From Natrialba chahannaoensis JCM 10990 (GTDB lineage Archaea > Halobacteriota > Halobacteria > Halobacteriales > Natrialbaceae), in contig NZ_AOIN01000008.1 in the NCBI RefSeq assembly GCF_000337135.1, positions 99,989-163,988 of the forward strand: 64,000 bases of DNA, given 5' to 3'. The notes beneath the pieces were generated by a model. That model saw only the letters and a list, made by a program, of their open reading frames with translations. It was not told the origin of the DNA and searched no databases. How positions within the stretch are numbered: position 1 is the first letter of the stretch; each line of letters opens with the position of its first letter. Positions 17,833 to 27,331 of the stretch are shown here, in pieces. A program made the position numbers and the translations under genes.

Positions 17833-19356
17833 ATGGACGCCGCGTTGATCGTACTCGACGGCTGGGGACTCGGCTCCGGGGACGGACGGGACGCCATCGC
17901 CGCTGCCAACACGCCGACTTTCGATCGGCTCACAGAAGCTGGCGCGACCGGCAAACTCGAAGTCGCTGGCCGGCGTGTCGGCCTGCCGGATGGACAGATG
18001 GGAAACAGCGAAGTCGGCCACCTGAACATCGGGGCCGGCCGCGTCGTCTACCAGGAGTACACCCGGATTGCTGACTCCATCGCAGACGGGTCCTTCCGGG
18101 AGAACGACGCGATCAACACCGCCTTCGAGAACGCGCGCAAAAATGGTGGCCGCGTCCACTTCATCGGCCTCGTCAGCGACGGCGGCGTGCACGCAGACCA
18201 GGAGCACCTCCACGCGCTCATCGAACTCGCCGCGGACCGCGAGGTCGAGGCTGTTACCCACGCGATTACGGACGGCCGGGACACCTCGCCGACCGGTGGC
18301 CGCGAGTATCTGCAGGAACTCGAGTCCGTGGTCGCTGAACACGGCACGGGTCACGTCGCGACCGTCTCGGGACGATACTACGCGATGGACCGCGACCAGA
18401 ACTGGAAGCGAACGAAACGTGCCTACGACGCTATCGTCAACCGCGAGGCGAAATACGAGACTGAATCCGCACTCGAGGCGGTTGAGCAGTCCTACGAGCG
18501 CGACGAGACTGATGAGTTCCTCGAGCCGACAACGGTTCGCGACGGCCCGGCACTGCAAGACGGCGATTCGGTCGTCTGGTTCAACTTCCGCTCCGACCGC
18601 GCGCGCCAGCTCACGCGCATGCTCGCGGACATCCGCCCCGAAGACTGGACGGACGAGTTCGAAACCAGCCCGCCAGGCACCGAGGTCGTCATGCTAACCC
18701 AGTATGACAAGACGTTCGACCTCCCGATCGCCTATCCGCCGAACCAGCCCGAGAACGTGCTCGGCGAGGTGCTCGCAGACGCGGGTAAAACGCAGCTTCG
18801 GATCGCCGAATCCGAAAAGTACGCCCACGTCACGTACTTCCTGAACGGCGGCCGCGAGGTCGAGTTCGACGGCGAGATCCGCGAAATCGTCGAGAGCCCG
18901 GACGTGCCGACCTACGATCTGCAACCGGAGATGAGCGCGCCCGGGGTGACGGATACCGCAATCGAGGTCATTGAGAGCGACGATCCGGACGTTCTGGTTC
19001 TCAACTACGCCAACCCCGACATGGTCGGCCACACCGGCGACTACGAGGCCGCCATCGAAGCCGTCGAAGCCGTCGACGAGCAACTGGGTCGGCTCACGGA
19101 CGCACTCGAGTCCGCCGGTGCAGACATCCTCATCACAGCGGACCACGGCAACGCCGACGATATGGGAACCGAAGCCGAGCCACACACGGCACACACGTAC
19201 AATGAGGTACCACTGATCTCCCTCGCGAGCGACGGGACGAACGGCGGCCAAACCGTCCGCGAGGGCGGCACCCTCGCCGACATCGCCCCAACGATGCTCG
19301 GATTGATCGGGATCGATCAGCCGCCGGAGATGACCGGCGAGTCACTACTCGAGTAG
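17833..19356 (+). CDS. gpmI: 2,3-bisphosphoglycerate-independent phosphoglycerate mutase
   Basis: The protein has 507 residues, the usual length of iPGM. The first metal site is LDGWGLG near residue 8. The catalytic Ser lies in GQMGNSEVGHLNIGAGR near residues 53-70. C-terminal metal ligands are seen in NPDMVGHTGDYEA and ADHGNADDM, and PHTAHTYNEVPLI completes the site. It interconverts 3- and 2-phosphoglycerate in glycolysis and gluconeogenesis using two Mn ions. The start at ATG 17833 fits the family N-terminus exactly. Confidence 0.95.
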   Translation: MDAALIVLDGWGLGSGDGRDAIAAANTPTFDRLTEAGATGKLEVAGRRVGLPDGQMGNSEVGHLNIGAGRVVYQEYTRIADSIADGSFRENDAINTAFENARKNGGRVHFIGLVSDGGVHADQEHLHALIELAADREVEAVTHAITDGRDTSPTGGREYLQELESVVAEHGTGHVATVSGRYYAMDRDQNWKRTKRAYDAIVNREAKYETESALEAVEQSYERDETDEFLEPTTVRDGPALQDGDSVVWFNFRSDRARQLTRMLADIRPEDWTDEFETSPPGTEVVMLTQYDKTFDLPIAYPPNQPENVLGEVLADAGKTQLRIAESEKYAHVTYFLNGGREVEFDGEIREIVESPDVPTYDLQPEMSAPGVTDTAIEVIESDDPDVLVLNYANPDMVGHTGDYEAAIEAVEAVDEQLGRLTDALESAGADILITADHGNADDMGTEAEPHTAHTYNEVPLISLASDGTNGGQTVREGGTLADIAPTMLGLIGIDQPPEMTGESLLE

Positions 19357-19393
19357 TCGTTGGCGTGAGTCGTCTGCAGCGGATGCAAGCGAA

Positions 19394-20041
19394 TCAAGAG
19401 TCGTCGGCCAAATCGGTAGCCGGATCGTCGGATGGATCGGCACTCGAGTCACCGAGTGGGTCGTCGATCCAGTTGTAGCACCGAAACGACGACGGCGCTG
19501 CGTCGGACGTGAGCATTTCGAGTGGAATGAACCCCTCCCCGGCGCGAGCGCCCGCGTGGCGTTCGTCAGGGTCGTCCGAGAACGTCATCAGTTTCGCGTT
19601 CAGCGAGAACATTACCTCGAGTGTTCCCGTGTGGGCACCAGTGTCGGTATCGGTGTCGTCAGATTCGAACGAAATCGCAGCGTCACCGCTCCCGACACCA
19701 AAGATAGCGAATTCATCAGTCGTCGAGACCGCGACATCGTGGCTTTCGAGGCCGGCAGCAAGGGCCTCAAGCCAGTCACCCAGTTCGTCACGGTCGAGTG
19801 ACTGCTCGAGATTGAAGTGGCCGTCCGCGGCCATCTTGTCGGCGTCGAACGCGAACTCGGGATAGGCGAGTTTCTCGTCGGGAAGGACGTGAGCCGCCTC
19901 GTCGGGGTTCGGCGGACAGTCGGGCACATCGAGTTCGTCACTGATAGCAGATCGCGGTGCCGGTGAGTCGGAGTCACTCTCGTCGTCGGCGGCTCGTACA
20001 ACCCCGTCAGTCAGCCCGTCATCGGTCATCAGCCAAGTCAT
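19394..20041 (-). CDS. Amphi-Trp-like domain protein
   Basis: The protein has 215 residues from MTWLMTDDGL (20029 is an alternative start). The region FNLEQSLDRDELGDWLEALAAGLES is a helix pair like the amphi-Trp fold, followed by beta strands up to LEVMFSLNAKLMTF. It ends in an acidic tail (DDPLGDSSADPSDD). The N-terminal 80 residues are low-complexity acidic. The family is a small haloarchaeal domain of unknown function. Confidence 0.5.
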   Translation of the reverse strand: MTWLMTDDGLTDGVVRAADDESDSDSPAPRSAISDELDVPDCPPNPDEAAHVLPDEKLAYPEFAFDADKMAADGHFNLEQSLDRDELGDWLEALAAGLESHDVAVSTTDEFAIFGVGSGDAAISFESDDTDTDTGAHTGTLEVMFSLNAKLMTFSDDPDERHAGARAGEGFIPLEMLTSDAAPSSFRCYNWIDDPLGDSSADPSDDPATDLADDS

Positions 20042-20200
20042 TCGCGACTGCGCACTTGAAACTGTACGCCGCGCTTGTGATCTCACCGGGGGCTACTCGA
20101 GTACAGAGTGTGGAGTTCCGTTCGGGAGTCGAGTGTCATCTACCACGACTGATATTGCAGCTACTCTCAGCTTTACGTCTGCTCGCTGTGAGATCCTCCT

Positions 20201-21487
20201 ATGGGAGACGACAACAACGAACGGCAGTTCGCGACGAGCAGCATCCACGCCGGTCAGGAGTCAGATCCGACGACAGGCGCGCGTGCGCCGCCACTGTATC
20301 AGACGACCTCCTACGAGTTCGAGGACACGGACCACGCCGCGGCCCTGTTCGGGCTGGAGGAGTTCGGCAACATCTACTCGCGGATCATGAACCCGACGAA
20401 CGCGATGTTAGAGGAGCGCATCGCCGAACTCGAGGGCGGCATTGGCGCGCTCGCCACGTCGTCGGGGATGGCCGCATTCGATCTTGCGACGTTTATCCTT
20501 GCGGAGGTCGGCGATAACATCGTCTCGTCTGCCTCGTTGTACGGCGGGACCTACACCTACCTCACCCATACGGTGGCAAAGCGCGGTATCGAGACGAAAT
20601 TCGTCGACACGCTCGACTACGACGCCTACGCCGAGGCAATCGACGACGATACCGCCTTCGTCCACCTCGAAACGATTGGCAACCCCGCGCTCGTCACGCC
20701 GGACATCGAGCGAATTGCCGATATCGCACACGAGCACAACGTCCCGCTGTTCGTCGACAACACCTTCGCCACACCCTACCTGTGCCGGCCACTCGAGCAC
20801 GGCGCGGACCTCGTCTGGAACTCGACGACGAAGTGGATTCACGGCGCGGGTTCGACGGTCGGCGGCATCCTCGTCGACGGCGGCTCGTTCCCCTGGGGAG
20901 AGGGGGATTACCCCGAACTGACCGAGCCGAATCCGGCCTACCACGGCATCAACTTCTACGAGACGTTCGGTGAGCAAGCTTTCGCTATCGCCGCTCGCAC
21001 CCGCGGGCTGCGCGACCTGGGCAACCAGCAGTCACCGTTCGACGCCTGGGTCACGCTCCAGAAACTCGAGTCCCTTCCGCTGCGAATGGAGAAGCACTCG
21101 GAGAACGCGATGGCTGTCGCCGAGTACCTCGAGGACCACGAGAAGATTTCCTGGGTCAACTACCCAGGCCTCGAGAGCCACGAGACCCACGAGGAGGCGA
21201 GCGAGTATCTCGAGGGAGGATACGGCGGCATGATCACCTTCGGACTCAAGGACGGGTACGATGCCGCGGAAACGGTCTGCAACGAGGTCGACCTCGCCAG
21301 CCTACTGGCGAATGTCGGCGACGCCAAGACGTTGATCATTCACCCGGCGAGTACGACCCACCAGCAGTTGACCGACGAGGAGAAGGCGGCCAGCGGTGTC
21401 ACAGACGACCTCGTTCGTATTTCGGTCGGCATCGAGGATATCGACGACATCATCGCGGATCTGGACCAGGCGATCGAGTCGGTCTAA
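20201..21487 (+). CDS. metY: O-acetylhomoserine aminocarboxypropyltransferase (sulfhydrylase)
   Basis: The protein has 428 residues, matching MetY. The Cys/Met metabolism PLP fold is clear: SSIHAGQESDPTTGARAPPLYQTTSY at the start is the family signature, SRIMNPTN follows, SSGMAAFDLA contacts the cofactor, and the Schiff-base Lys is in NSTTKWIHGAG. It makes homocysteine from O-acetylhomoserine and sulfide. A metX gene, often adjacent in haloarchaea, is absent from the following 3 kb. The next gene is unrelated. Confidence 0.88.
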   Translation: MGDDNNERQFATSSIHAGQESDPTTGARAPPLYQTTSYEFEDTDHAAALFGLEEFGNIYSRIMNPTNAMLEERIAELEGGIGALATSSGMAAFDLATFILAEVGDNIVSSASLYGGTYTYLTHTVAKRGIETKFVDTLDYDAYAEAIDDDTAFVHLETIGNPALVTPDIERIADIAHEHNVPLFVDNTFATPYLCRPLEHGADLVWNSTTKWIHGAGSTVGGILVDGGSFPWGEGDYPELTEPNPAYHGINFYETFGEQAFAIAARTRGLRDLGNQQSPFDAWVTLQKLESLPLRMEKHSENAMAVAEYLEDHEKISWVNYPGLESHETHEEASEYLEGGYGGMITFGLKDGYDAAETVCNEVDLASLLANVGDAKTLIIHPASTTHQQLTDEEKAASGVTDDLVRISVGIEDIDDIIADLDQAIESV

Positions 21488-21530
21488 CTACCGACTTGAA
21501 GGTCGTCAGAGGTGGACACTGTTATATTCT

Positions 21531-21538
21531 TTGAGTAA
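21531..21538 (+). promoter_or_regulatory. TATA-like box of the 21563 gene
   Basis: The sequence ttatattc is centred about 28 bp before the ATG at 21563. This is the spacing expected of a leaderless haloarchaeal transcript and was used to choose that start. Confidence 0.45.
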
Positions 21539-21562
21539 TACGTACAATGAAGTGCTAAGATA

Positions 21563-22759
21563 ATGGGTTCGACGAACAGGATGGAGCAGTGGACGACGGT
21601 AACGGTCGAACTGCCGCGCGAAGACGGTACTGACTCGGTGCTTGAAGATGCCATCTCGTACGGTCTGGCAGCTTCCAGCGAACCGGGTTCGAAGCCGGGT
21701 TGGCTCCGAGATCCGGCCACGGAAGATGGACAGCGATTATCGGGTACTGTGAGTGGCAAGGACGTGAAATCAGACGAATCGGGTGGTGAGAATGTTGATA
21801 CGTTCACGCTCCGAAACGAACTCCGGGAACATCTCGGACAGGTGATCATCTCGTCGGTGTGTGGAAACCTCGTCGTGAAAGCTGATCAGAAGATGGCTTC
21901 CGAACCCGATCAGATGGTGTTCGATCCCAGGCCGGTGCTCGATGCGCCTCCAGAGGGTGTCGAGCGACTGCTCACTCTCGAGTTCGACCCCGAAGACGAG
22001 ACAGTCGGACGGTTGTACGAACGGGACGGCCGGACGCTGTCGCTCCGTGAGGAGTACGACGGCTCACCGGAACACCACGCGACGGATGTCGTCGCCGACA
22101 TCTACCGGGAACACGGGTTCAGGGGCGGGACTCGATCCAATATCGATACAGTCATTCGCCGAGCGGATGTCGCTCTTCTCGTCCGCACAGGGGACAAAGG
22201 TGTGCGTCTGCGCGCGGCGCAAGAATGCTGGGAACGTCACACGTACAACGTCATCAAGAACCCCTCGACTGGTGTTGCCCGAAACATCGTTCAAGAGCCG
22301 TTCGATGCGGCCGATCGGGCATTTCTCTTCGAGGCAATCAAAGACACGACCGAACCGACCGTGTTGCGTGGACACGCGCTCAAGGCGCTGGCCGGTCACG
22401 TCTTGAACCCGTATCTTACCGCCGACGGATCGGAGAGAACCGACGAGGCGGTCGAACGGGCCATTGCCGCCCAGGAAGGGCCAACCGCCGGATCGTTCGA
22501 TCTCGGGATCGACCCTGACCAGGCTGCAACTGTCCTCGAGATTATCGCTACGTGGCTCGAAGCTGATACGCGAGACGACCGCGGCGACAATCGAACGAGA
22601 GACGCAACCGCAGCACTCTGGTTGTCGCCTCACTGGGACCTGTACGCCTCCACCGAGTTGCAAACACGTATCTGGTCGCACCTCGACCAATTGGGTGTTC
22701 GAAACCTCGTCACGAACAGCGCCTGGGACGGCACGCTGTTCTCCTGGCCTTACCGGTGA
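21563..22759 (+). CDS. Haloarchaeal protein of unknown function, 398 residues
   Basis: The protein has 398 residues from MGSTNRMEQW; the TATA box upstream supports this start. The N-terminal ~110 residues are a mixed alpha/beta region. The middle (about 200-290) has helices with the patterns LRAAQECWERHTYNVIKNP and DAADRAFLFEAIKDTTEP that recall HEAT-like or repair-associated helical repeats. The C-terminus (LWLSPHWDLYASTELQTRIW) is Trp-rich. No P-loop, metal-binding motif or TM segment is seen. I do not recognise the family. Confidence 0.6.
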   Translation: MGSTNRMEQWTTVTVELPREDGTDSVLEDAISYGLAASSEPGSKPGWLRDPATEDGQRLSGTVSGKDVKSDESGGENVDTFTLRNELREHLGQVIISSVCGNLVVKADQKMASEPDQMVFDPRPVLDAPPEGVERLLTLEFDPEDETVGRLYERDGRTLSLREEYDGSPEHHATDVVADIYREHGFRGGTRSNIDTVIRRADVALLVRTGDKGVRLRAAQECWERHTYNVIKNPSTGVARNIVQEPFDAADRAFLFEAIKDTTEPTVLRGHALKALAGHVLNPYLTADGSERTDEAVERAIAAQEGPTAGSFDLGIDPDQAATVLEIIATWLEADTRDDRGDNRTRDATAALWLSPHWDLYASTELQTRIWSHLDQLGVRNLVTNSAWDGTLFSWPYR

Positions 22760-22823
22760 CTCCGTTCTCACGTCTTCCGTGTCCACCGCTGTTAAGGTAT
22801 CCGAGGTTGAGGTATCGGGTAGT

Positions 22824-23216
22824 ATGACCACGGGGCTCCTCACGTCCGCGGCTGCAGAACGGATTATCACGACCTGTCGCACCGCAATCGGTGACAGCCT
22901 CCGCTCGGTCACGTACTTCACCCGCGACGACTACGACCAACTCTATCTCCGCGACGATCTCGAGCGCGATGCCGACCTCTCGACGTTCATCGGCCACGAG
23001 TGGCGTGGCTTCAAAACTGTCAAGACCGCCTACGAACGGTCCGAACTCGGCGAGTACAACTACACCATCCGCGTCTTCGATAACGGGTTTCTACTCCGGG
23101 TTACCACCGAGAGCAAGGGCGTCATTATTACAACCGACGGCCTCACGCTGAAGGATTTCGAGGAGGTCGCGACAGCACTGGATACCGTTCTCAGCGATGC
23201 CGACGACCCGGTGTGA
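22824..23216 (+). CDS. Small haloarchaeal protein (DUF7522-like)
   Basis: The protein has 130 residues from MTTGLLTSAAAER. The 120 codons upstream in the same frame are non-coding overlap with the previous gene. Features are YFTRDDYDQLYLRDDLERD and a beta hairpin EYNYTIRVFDNGFLLRVTT. I associate it with an uncharacterised haloarchaeal family (DUF7522), not verified. It follows the 21563 gene after 64 bp, so co-transcription is possible. Confidence 0.6.
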   Translation: MTTGLLTSAAAERIITTCRTAIGDSLRSVTYFTRDDYDQLYLRDDLERDADLSTFIGHEWRGFKTVKTAYERSELGEYNYTIRVFDNGFLLRVTTESKGVIITTDGLTLKDFEEVATALDTVLSDADDPV

Positions 23217-23824
23217 GCAAGAGCGGAAAGGCGGAAGGCGGCCACTGAACAGACGAACACGGCCCAGTCTCCCAGCGACGCCTCCACGAAAGTTCTGTAT
23301 CGAGGGAAAACGAACGAGAAAAAGAGGATGTTCGTCTTAGCTGGTGTCCGATTCACTGTCCGCATCATCCGCCGCGCGTGACTGCGATGACACATCGTCA
23401 TCGTCGGGTGGGGATGGACGATGATCCGAAACGGCACCGATCGGAAGGCCAGAGCCGAGGTCGCCATCAGTTCCGAGGAGACGGGCAAAGCGGCGACGTT
23501 CAGCAGCGTGTCTATCGAGATCCATGCCAACGAAATACGTCGGTAGTGGTTGTAGTAATGCACGTCGTTTCCACGCGAAAGAGGCGACTACGATCGTGAA
23601 ACAATGCTGCACCTGCGTGCGGTTTTGAGCCGTAACAGTTCCCTACAGGCGACTCTCGGGATGAGTAGCCACTCCATTCTCGTGACAGTCGCACTCGAGT
23701 AAGATAGATAGTGAACGAATCTACTTGCAACCGTGACGGGTGCAACCGCCAGGTGGCTACAGCGGACTGTTGGTCAACGAACGTAACACCCTTTTCGCCG
23801 ACGCCCGTCCCTTGAGACACTCAT
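23217..23824. other. Intergenic gap with a possible 62-residue ORF
   Basis: This 608-bp gap holds one candidate gene on the minus strand at 23337-23525 (listed separately) and otherwise no recognisable coding sequence, tRNA or strong repeat. Confidence 0.5.
23337..23525 (-). CDS. Possible small acidic protein
   Basis: The reading frame gives 62 residues from MDLDRHAAERRRFARLLG. The basic amphipathic N-terminus followed by an acidic Ser/Asp tail (DDDDVSSQSRAADDADSESDTS) is common in haloarchaeal small proteins. No homolog is recognised. It could be a spurious frame in GC-rich DNA. Confidence 0.35.
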   Translation of the reverse strand: MDLDRHAAERRRFARLLGTDGDLGSGLPIGAVSDHRPSPPDDDDVSSQSRAADDADSESDTS

Positions 23825-24403
23825 ATGACATCCCTTCCTGAGGCGATCGACCGTGAACTCGCGGCCCACGATTCGTTCGACCCAGCCGACCCGACTGACG
23901 AGGACCCCGAACAGTACGAACTAACGACCACCGTGTTCGACGCGCGCGTGACCGCAACCGATGCTCCAGAGCCGCGTGATGGACAGCTCACCGTCGAGGT
24001 CACGGTCCCAGCCCTCAACAGTGCCGTCGCAGGTGAAACCGTCGCTCCCATCGTCGAAGACAGCTGGTTCGAAACGTTCGAGCGGCGGCTTGCGGACGTT
24101 TTCACCGTCGCACAAACGGATACCCACCAGGACCCAGGCGTCGAGCGACACGACGAGACGGTGACGGTGGAACTCGAGTTCACCGCGTGGGATGCAGCCA
24201 ACGGCGTTGCGGATGCGAAAGCGCTGATCGAGTACGTTGAGGGGACGTACGCCCAGGGAATCATTCCTGGCTACGAGTACGAGGGCTCGGCGGCGACGCT
24301 GCTAGAGAGTGCACAGAGTCGCGGGCAGCAGGCTGCAGACGGGATGTCCGGACCGGAGCAGGGACACGAGGATGGGCAGGGGAACGGAAACGTTCCGCTG
24401 TGA
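23825..24403 (+). CDS. DUF5813 family protein
   Basis: The protein has 192 residues. The family pattern is evident: YELTTTVFDARVTATDA, then VEVTVPALNSAV, PIVEDSWFETFERRLADVF and AKALIEYVEGTYAQGIIPGYEY. The last ~40 residues are a low-complexity Gln/Gly/Asp tail. The fold is a predicted beta-sandwich confined to haloarchaea, with no known function. It stands convergent with the Lrp/AsnC ligand-binding protein. Confidence 0.8.
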   Translation: MTSLPEAIDRELAAHDSFDPADPTDEDPEQYELTTTVFDARVTATDAPEPRDGQLTVEVTVPALNSAVAGETVAPIVEDSWFETFERRLADVFTVAQTDTHQDPGVERHDETVTVELEFTAWDAANGVADAKALIEYVEGTYAQGIIPGYEYEGSAATLLESAQSRGQQAADGMSGPEQGHEDGQGNGNVPL

Positions 24404-24407
24404 GGTA

Positions 24408-24638
24408 TTAGTCCATCGCGATATACGTCTGCGTGTCCTCGACGCCCTCGATGCCCTGTATCTGGGTCGCTGCAATCTCCTTGACTGCGGCGGGTGTGTC
24501 GACCATCGCTTTGGCGATGAGATCGACGTCACCGGCGACGATATGGGCCGACTCAACGCCCTCGATTCCCGTAATATCACTTCGCAGTCGATCCGCCTCG
24601 CCGGTGTTCGCTTTGATCATGACGAATGCTGTAACCAT
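24408..24638 (-). CDS. Stand-alone Lrp/AsnC ligand-binding (RAM) domain protein
   Basis: The protein has 76 residues, a RAM domain without the DNA-binding half: MVTAFVMIKANTG, AHIVAGDVDLIAKAM and GVEDTQTYIAM. RAM domains bind amino acids or other small ligands and oligomerise. It overlaps the trkA gene by one base (TAATG), so it is translationally coupled. The pairing TrkA plus RAM-only protein recurs in haloarchaea and suggests a ligand-sensing partner for ion channels. Confidence 0.85.
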   Translation of the reverse strand: MVTAFVMIKANTGEADRLRSDITGIEGVESAHIVAGDVDLIAKAMVDTPAAVKEIAATQIQGIEGVEDTQTYIAMD

Positions 24639-25351
24639 TAGTTGAGTCCTCCAGTTGTAGTATCGGTATCAATCGTTGTCGTTGCCTCGTTCGAATCCGC
24701 ACCGACCAGTAGCTGTCTGACCTCGCTCAACACGTCGAAGTCGGCGAGCACGACGAGTCGGTCGCCGAGCGCGAGCGACTCGTCCTCGGAGGGGATGCCG
24801 AGCGACTGCTCTTGCTTACCGAACGCGAGAACGGTCGCGTCCCCGGGTAGTTGCAGTTCGCTGATGGTGTAGCCGTTGACGGGTGCCTCGTCGGTGATCG
24901 TCAGTTCGACGATCTGGAGGTGTTGGGCGATGTCCGCAATCGCGCGAATTGTCCCGCCCAAGAGTGCGTTTTTCGCGCCGATCGCGCCGAGACGTTCGGG
25001 GTAGATCACCTCGTCGACTTCTTCTGCGTACTTGCGGTAGATTCCCTCACGATAGGCCTCATCGATTCGCATGACCGTCCGACAGCCGTGATGTTTGGCG
25101 ATCATGCAGGCGGTGAAGTTAACGTTCAGGTCGCCGGTCAGCGCACCGAGAGCGTCGGCGTCTGCAACGCCGGCTTCCTCGAGGACTGCTTCACGGGACC
25201 CGTCACCGTCGATGACGGTAAACGACTGTGTGCGAGCGCGCCGGATCATCGCCTCGTCGCGCTCGATGATCGTCACGTCGTGGTCTTCCTCGCGCAGGAC
25301 GCGCGCCGTCCGAAGGCCGACTCGGCCAGCGCCGATAATCACGAACCGCAT
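24638..25351 (-). CDS. trkA: TrkA-type potassium channel regulatory subunit
   Basis: The protein has 237 residues from MRFVIIGAGRVG. The RCK_N domain has the NAD-binding glycine loop GAGRVG at 7-12 and the acidic IIERD. RCK_C (about 150-225) carries TITDEAPVNGYTISELQLP and LALGDRLVVLADFD. It regulates a K+ uptake channel by sensing NAD(H) or nucleotides. The start at 25351 avoids nine extra residues before the Rossmann fold. It is co-transcribed with the RAM-domain gene downstream. Confidence 0.88.
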   Translation of the reverse strand: MRFVIIGAGRVGLRTARVLREEDHDVTIIERDEAMIRRARTQSFTVIDGDGSREAVLEEAGVADADALGALTGDLNVNFTACMIAKHHGCRTVMRIDEAYREGIYRKYAEEVDEVIYPERLGAIGAKNALLGGTIRAIADIAQHLQIVELTITDEAPVNGYTISELQLPGDATVLAFGKQEQSLGIPSEDESLALGDRLVVLADFDVLSEVRQLLVGADSNEATTTIDTDTTTGGLN

Positions 25352-25874
25352 GCCAGGGGATACGGTCGCACCCGTCAATAAGGTTGCCCCACAGTATCAC
25401 ACCACATAGATGAGCGGACCAGTTATCAGTACTCGCAACCGTTTCCGTCTCGTCGACAGGGCAAACAGCGTACACAAGACAGTTGGTTTAATGACCCCAC
25501 GTCCGGAACAGGCAACTGTCCGGGTCGGCAACAATTCACCACCGCCACCACCTACCGGCCGCCCGGACTTACGCGGCTCCTGTAGACACCCACCAGTTCG
25601 AGAGCCGACGGCTCGGTCGGCCGACGACGAGTTGGTCACCGACCGTCGATCAGAGCTTCCCGGACCGAACCCGAACGAAACGGGCGAATCGATGTCCACC
25701 GTACTCGAGACGGACCGTAATCGAATCGACGACAGACGCCGACACGACGGCAACATATTGCCATGATTCGGGCGCGATCTGCACCCGAGCAGCGGAAATT
25801 TTCAATCGCTACGGTCCATCGTTTGATCGACGGCGAGACAGAGAAGGACAGAGCGATCTGAATGCGCTCGGCGG
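25352..25874. other. Intergenic gap without a convincing gene
   Basis: In this 523-bp gap, overlapping frames on both strands give hydrophilic low-complexity proteins (for instance 91 residues from 25491, with a Pro run) that show no domain or conserved motif. I leave them unannotated. A TATA-like gtttaa lies at 25486-25491. Confidence 0.5.
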
Positions 25875-26150
25875 TCAGGTATCGACGTACTGGCGCTCCC
25901 ACTCGCGGCGATCGTCGATTACCTGTCTACCCTCGTTGCTGATCGCGTAGTAGTTCGTGCGTCGATCGAGTTCTCCCTTCTCGACGAGTTCTTTGTTCAC
26001 GAGCGTGTCGAGGTTTGGATACAACCGCCCGTGATTGATCTCGGCGCTGTAGTAGGTCTCGATCTCGTCCTTTACGTCTTGGCCGGATGGCTGGTCCGCT
26101 CCTGCAATGACATACAGGAGGTCCCGCTGGAATCCGGTCAGATCGTCCAT
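25875..26150 (-). CDS. PadR family transcriptional regulator
   Basis: The protein has 91 residues. The winged-helix is clear: FQRDLLYVIAGADQPSGQDVKDEIE, then ARLYPNLDTLVNKELVEKGELD-like sequence (written here in outline; wing helix HGRLYPNLDTL), and RRTNYYAISNEGRQVID. It lacks the C-terminal dimerisation helices of long PadR proteins, as usual for archaeal short forms. It probably autoregulates or controls a nearby gene; the neighbours give no clear target. Confidence 0.88.
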   Translation of the reverse strand: MDDLTGFQRDLLYVIAGADQPSGQDVKDEIETYYSAEINHGRLYPNLDTLVNKELVEKGELDRRTNYYAISNEGRQVIDDRREWERQYVDT

Positions 26151-26512
26151 GTTTCACCCATACACCCACACCACGACAGCGGCTATTTGTTATCTACGGC
26201 GTATCAGGCAATAGATCGGAGTTTCAGGCAATCTAACGTGCGTTTCCGTCAACTACTCGCAGTCAATTGACGGATCAGCCTGGAAACGACGGTTCCCGAT
26301 GATGTTCGGTGAGGACGCCGATATGGTGCCAGACAGCCGTTCTCGGCAGGTGTACCGAGTAGCTTCGATATCGAATGTTTTCATTAGGGGTGTCGTAGGG
26401 TCACCCAACGTCGGGCAGTGCCGGCGGTGAGCGTTGTCGTCGACTAACTGAGTGACTCCGACCCGCGAATAAACAGCATCGTTTAGGTACACTCGCCAGA
26501 GAGCCCGCGGGT
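26151..26512. other. Divergent intergenic region
   Basis: This 362-bp gap separates the divergent padR and transporter genes. No gene, RNA or repeat is recognised. It should contain both promoters. Confidence 0.5.
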
Positions 26513-27250
26513 ATGGAACACCAGCGCGGAACCGCGGCCGACCCACCGACAGCCACACCTACCGTAACCCACGTCTCGCTGATCGGCCTCTTCGTCGCCG
26601 CACTCGTCACCGCCCAGGTGACAGCCGCGAAGGTACTCGAGTTCTCCCTGCCGTTTGCACTCCCAGTTACAGGCGCGGAACTCGTGTTGCCGGGTGCAGC
26701 GCTCGCGTACGCCCTAACTTTTCTGGCGAGTGACTGCTATGCCGAACTGTACGGGCGACGGGCGGCACAGGTCGTCGTCAACGTCGGGTTCGCGCTGAAC
26801 TTCGTCGTCCTCGTGCTCATCTGGTCGACGATCGCCGCGCCAGCACAGGATCCGGCAGTCGCGAGCGAGTTCGAAAGCGTGCTCGGTGCGTCGACGAACA
26901 TTGTCATCGGGAGTCTCCTCGCCTACGTCGTCAGCCAGAACTGGGACGTGCTCGTCTTTCACTGGATCAGAGATCGGACCGGCCGTGAGAAGCTCTGGCT
27001 GCGAAACATCGCCTCGACGGCGAGCAGCCAGGCGATCGACACGGTGATCTTCGTCTCGATCGCGTTCGCGATCGCGCCGCTGACTCTTGGCGTTGGCTTC
27101 TACCCCGGCTTCGAGGGTGTCGTCGGTCTGATCATCGGCCAGTATCTGTTGAAGCTCGCAATTGCGGTTCTCGATACACCTGTGGTCTACGCGATCGTCT
27201 CGTTCGTCCGCTCGCGGAACGGCTCTGGAGCGGTCGAAGCGTCGACTTGA
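26513..27250 (+). CDS. Queuosine/archaeosine precursor transporter (YhhQ family)
   Basis: The protein has 245 residues with about six TM helices. The family signature appears as VTAAKVLEF (helix 1), ASDCYAELYGRRAAQ after the third helix, and the C-terminal RNIASTASSQAIDTVIFVSIAF segment. YhhQ-family proteins (VUT superfamily) import pre-queuosine bases. In archaea they likely supply preQ0-type bases for archaeosine. The start MEHQRGTAAD fits the family and the next gene follows after 81 bases. Confidence 0.88.
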   Translation: MEHQRGTAADPPTATPTVTHVSLIGLFVAALVTAQVTAAKVLEFSLPFALPVTGAELVLPGAALAYALTFLASDCYAELYGRRAAQVVVNVGFALNFVVLVLIWSTIAAPAQDPAVASEFESVLGASTNIVIGSLLAYVVSQNWDVLVFHWIRDRTGREKLWLRNIASTASSQAIDTVIFVSIAFAIAPLTLGVGFYPGFEGVVGLIIGQYLLKLAIAVLDTPVVYAIVSFVRSRNGSGAVEAST

Positions 27251-27331
27251 GTGGAACCAGGACTCTCGGCTCGCCGGAACTGTGTGAAGTCAAACGATGA
27301 CGATTTTAAAGGGGCACTCGCACGTGCCGGT

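Noticed and set aside
25410-25766. 118-codon frame in the gap after trkA
   Set aside because: Hydrophilic, Pro/Arg-rich, no domain; the gap is not conserved in an obvious way.
26253-26558. Minus-strand frame overlapping the transporter start
   Set aside because: No domain, and it would overlap a convincing membrane protein gene.
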